Assembly (NCBI GenBank): GCA_025769875.1 | Contig: JAGFNK010000085.1 | Coordinates: forward strand, 1-64,000 | Reading direction: 5' to 3' | Origin: Russula earlei | Lineage: Eukaryota; Basidiomycota; Agaricomycetes; Russulales; Russulaceae | DNA length: 64,000 nt | Shown: positions 63,350 through 64,000 of the stretch, piece by piece | Layout: each line of letters starts with the position of its first letter | Position numbering within the stretch: position 1 is the first letter of the stretch | Notes under the pieces: generated by a model | The model's database searches: none | Told to the model about the DNA's origin: nothing | The model's input: only the letters and a program-made list of their open reading frames with translations | Made by a program: the position numbers and the translations under genes

Positions 63350-64000
63350 ATGCCAGCAACAGCCCGAGGCAGAAGGGTTAGGGCTACACTCCATTCGCTC
63401 GGATCGACATTGTCACAGGTTATCCGACTCGGTAAGCAAATTTTCTCCAAATCAGCGCCGCTCTCACAAGTTGACAGGCATGATCATTCTCCCGGGCCCT
63501 CCAGCCTTGTCGGAAACCAAACATAGCACTTTATTGGCCCAAATTCGCAAGGATGTACCGACCGTCATTTCTGTAGACGCCATCTATATTCATCTAATAC
63601 ACAGCGCCAACGATGATGCCAAAACCGAGTTGTTACAATCTGATTCACGCCCTCGCCGAGCGCTCGATCGTCTCCTATCCTACGGGGACGACATCGCAAT
63701 CGCTGAGACCCGATCCGCCATTCAAGAGGGTTCTGGTGTCATATATGTTCTCCCTAGACCAGGTTCTGTCTCTCCATGGTCGAGCAAAGCCACAGATATA
63801 TCTGTGTTATGCAACTTGGCCAGTCACATCAAGCGTCTCGAGCGTGGCGTTGCCTTCGTCGTACGGATCGATGGCGGTGCCTTGTCCCAACGCGACCTTG
63901 ATCTCTTCGCTCCCCATATACACTGATCGCATGACCCAGACTGCCTCGTTCACCCCCCCCTCTCAAGATGCCATCTTTCGAGAATCGAAATCGGCCCCAC
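63350..64000 (+). CDS. ADE6: Phosphoribosylformylglycinamidine synthase, N-terminal part (cut by window edge)
   Basis: This enzyme (FGAR amidotransferase, fourth step of purine synthesis, cytosolic, ~1300 residues) converts FGAR, ATP and glutamine to FGAM. The exon from 63478 encodes its N-terminal domain: MIILPGPPALSE, RPGSVSPWSSKATDI and ERGVAFVVRIDG match fungal homologues. Upstream, an exon 63350-63431 joins through a 46-nt intron (GTAAGC...GACAG) in phase and adds 28 residues, MPATARGRRVRATLHSLGST and on. Most homologues start near MIIL, so either start is possible. At about 63921-63926 one extra base puts a TGA after APHIH, while the next frame continues with the expected DRMTQTASFTPPSQ. 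This is a sequencing error, a real frameshift, or an unusual splice. Only ~215 residues lie in the window. Confidence 0.85.

Noticed and set aside
1..64000. CRISPR arrays, rRNA or bacterial operons
   Set aside because: There are no spaced direct repeats or rRNA motifs, and spliced genes show the DNA is eukaryotic.

Overview
The window looks like nuclear DNA of a basidiomycete fungus, most likely an Agaricomycete. Genes are split by very short introns (46-74 nt, GTRNGT donors). One gene encodes a DUF6593 protein, a family I know essentially from basidiomycetes. There are PWWP and MMTAG2-like housekeeping genes, and the start of a phosphoribosylformylglycinamidine synthase gene at the right edge. 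Much of the rest is transposable elements at several stages of decay. I found no rRNA, tRNA or CRISPR array.

Layout. 1-12.5 kb: old, CpG-poor transposon graveyard. It holds a degenerate Ty3/gypsy chromovirus on the minus strand with a solo LTR inside its integrase, a decayed PIF/Harbinger element, LTR-like remnants and a 395-bp foldback element. 12.5-18 kb: two weak ORFs, then a copia-family solo LTR (duplication CTTTC) split by a 3.3-kb PIF/Harbinger element (duplication TCA). 18-23.4 kb: the best conserved gene island, with a DUF6593 gene, an MMTAG2-like gene and a divergent PWWP gene. 23.4-29 kb: mostly gene-free, with a small secreted-protein gene at 27.8 kb. 29-34 kb: a shrunken solo LTR and a full-length copia element with two LTRs and duplication ATAGA; its pol is mostly deleted but a 1215-codon ORF remains. 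34.8-37.7 kb: a Mutator-like element with an intact four-exon transposase gene. 38.1 kb: a second secreted-protein gene, paralogous to the first in promoter and signal-peptide exon. 39.7-49.7 kb: two long low-complexity protein genes and a small membrane protein, with loose intergenic DNA. 51.6-61.8 kb: a ~4-kb tandem duplication, each copy holding a Crinkler-type gene (ubiquitin-like header, restriction-nuclease-like middle, protein kinase), separated by 2.3 kb of transposon debris. 61.8-63.3 kb: low-complexity DNA. 63.35 kb to the end: ADE6-type purine synthesis gene, cut by the window edge.

The most interesting system is the Crinkler pair. The right copy can be read as a complete seven-exon gene of 788 residues. 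The left copy has a nearly identical body but a different, frameshifted header exon, so the divergent tract lies between near-identical flanks. This resembles header exchange, a proposed way of diversifying this effector class. The two secreted-protein genes show a parallel pattern: shared promoter and signal exon, unrelated mature part. Nested transposons with exact target duplications, plus CpG content, give a relative insertion history.

Gene models were spliced by eye; protein names rest on motif recognition, not database searches.
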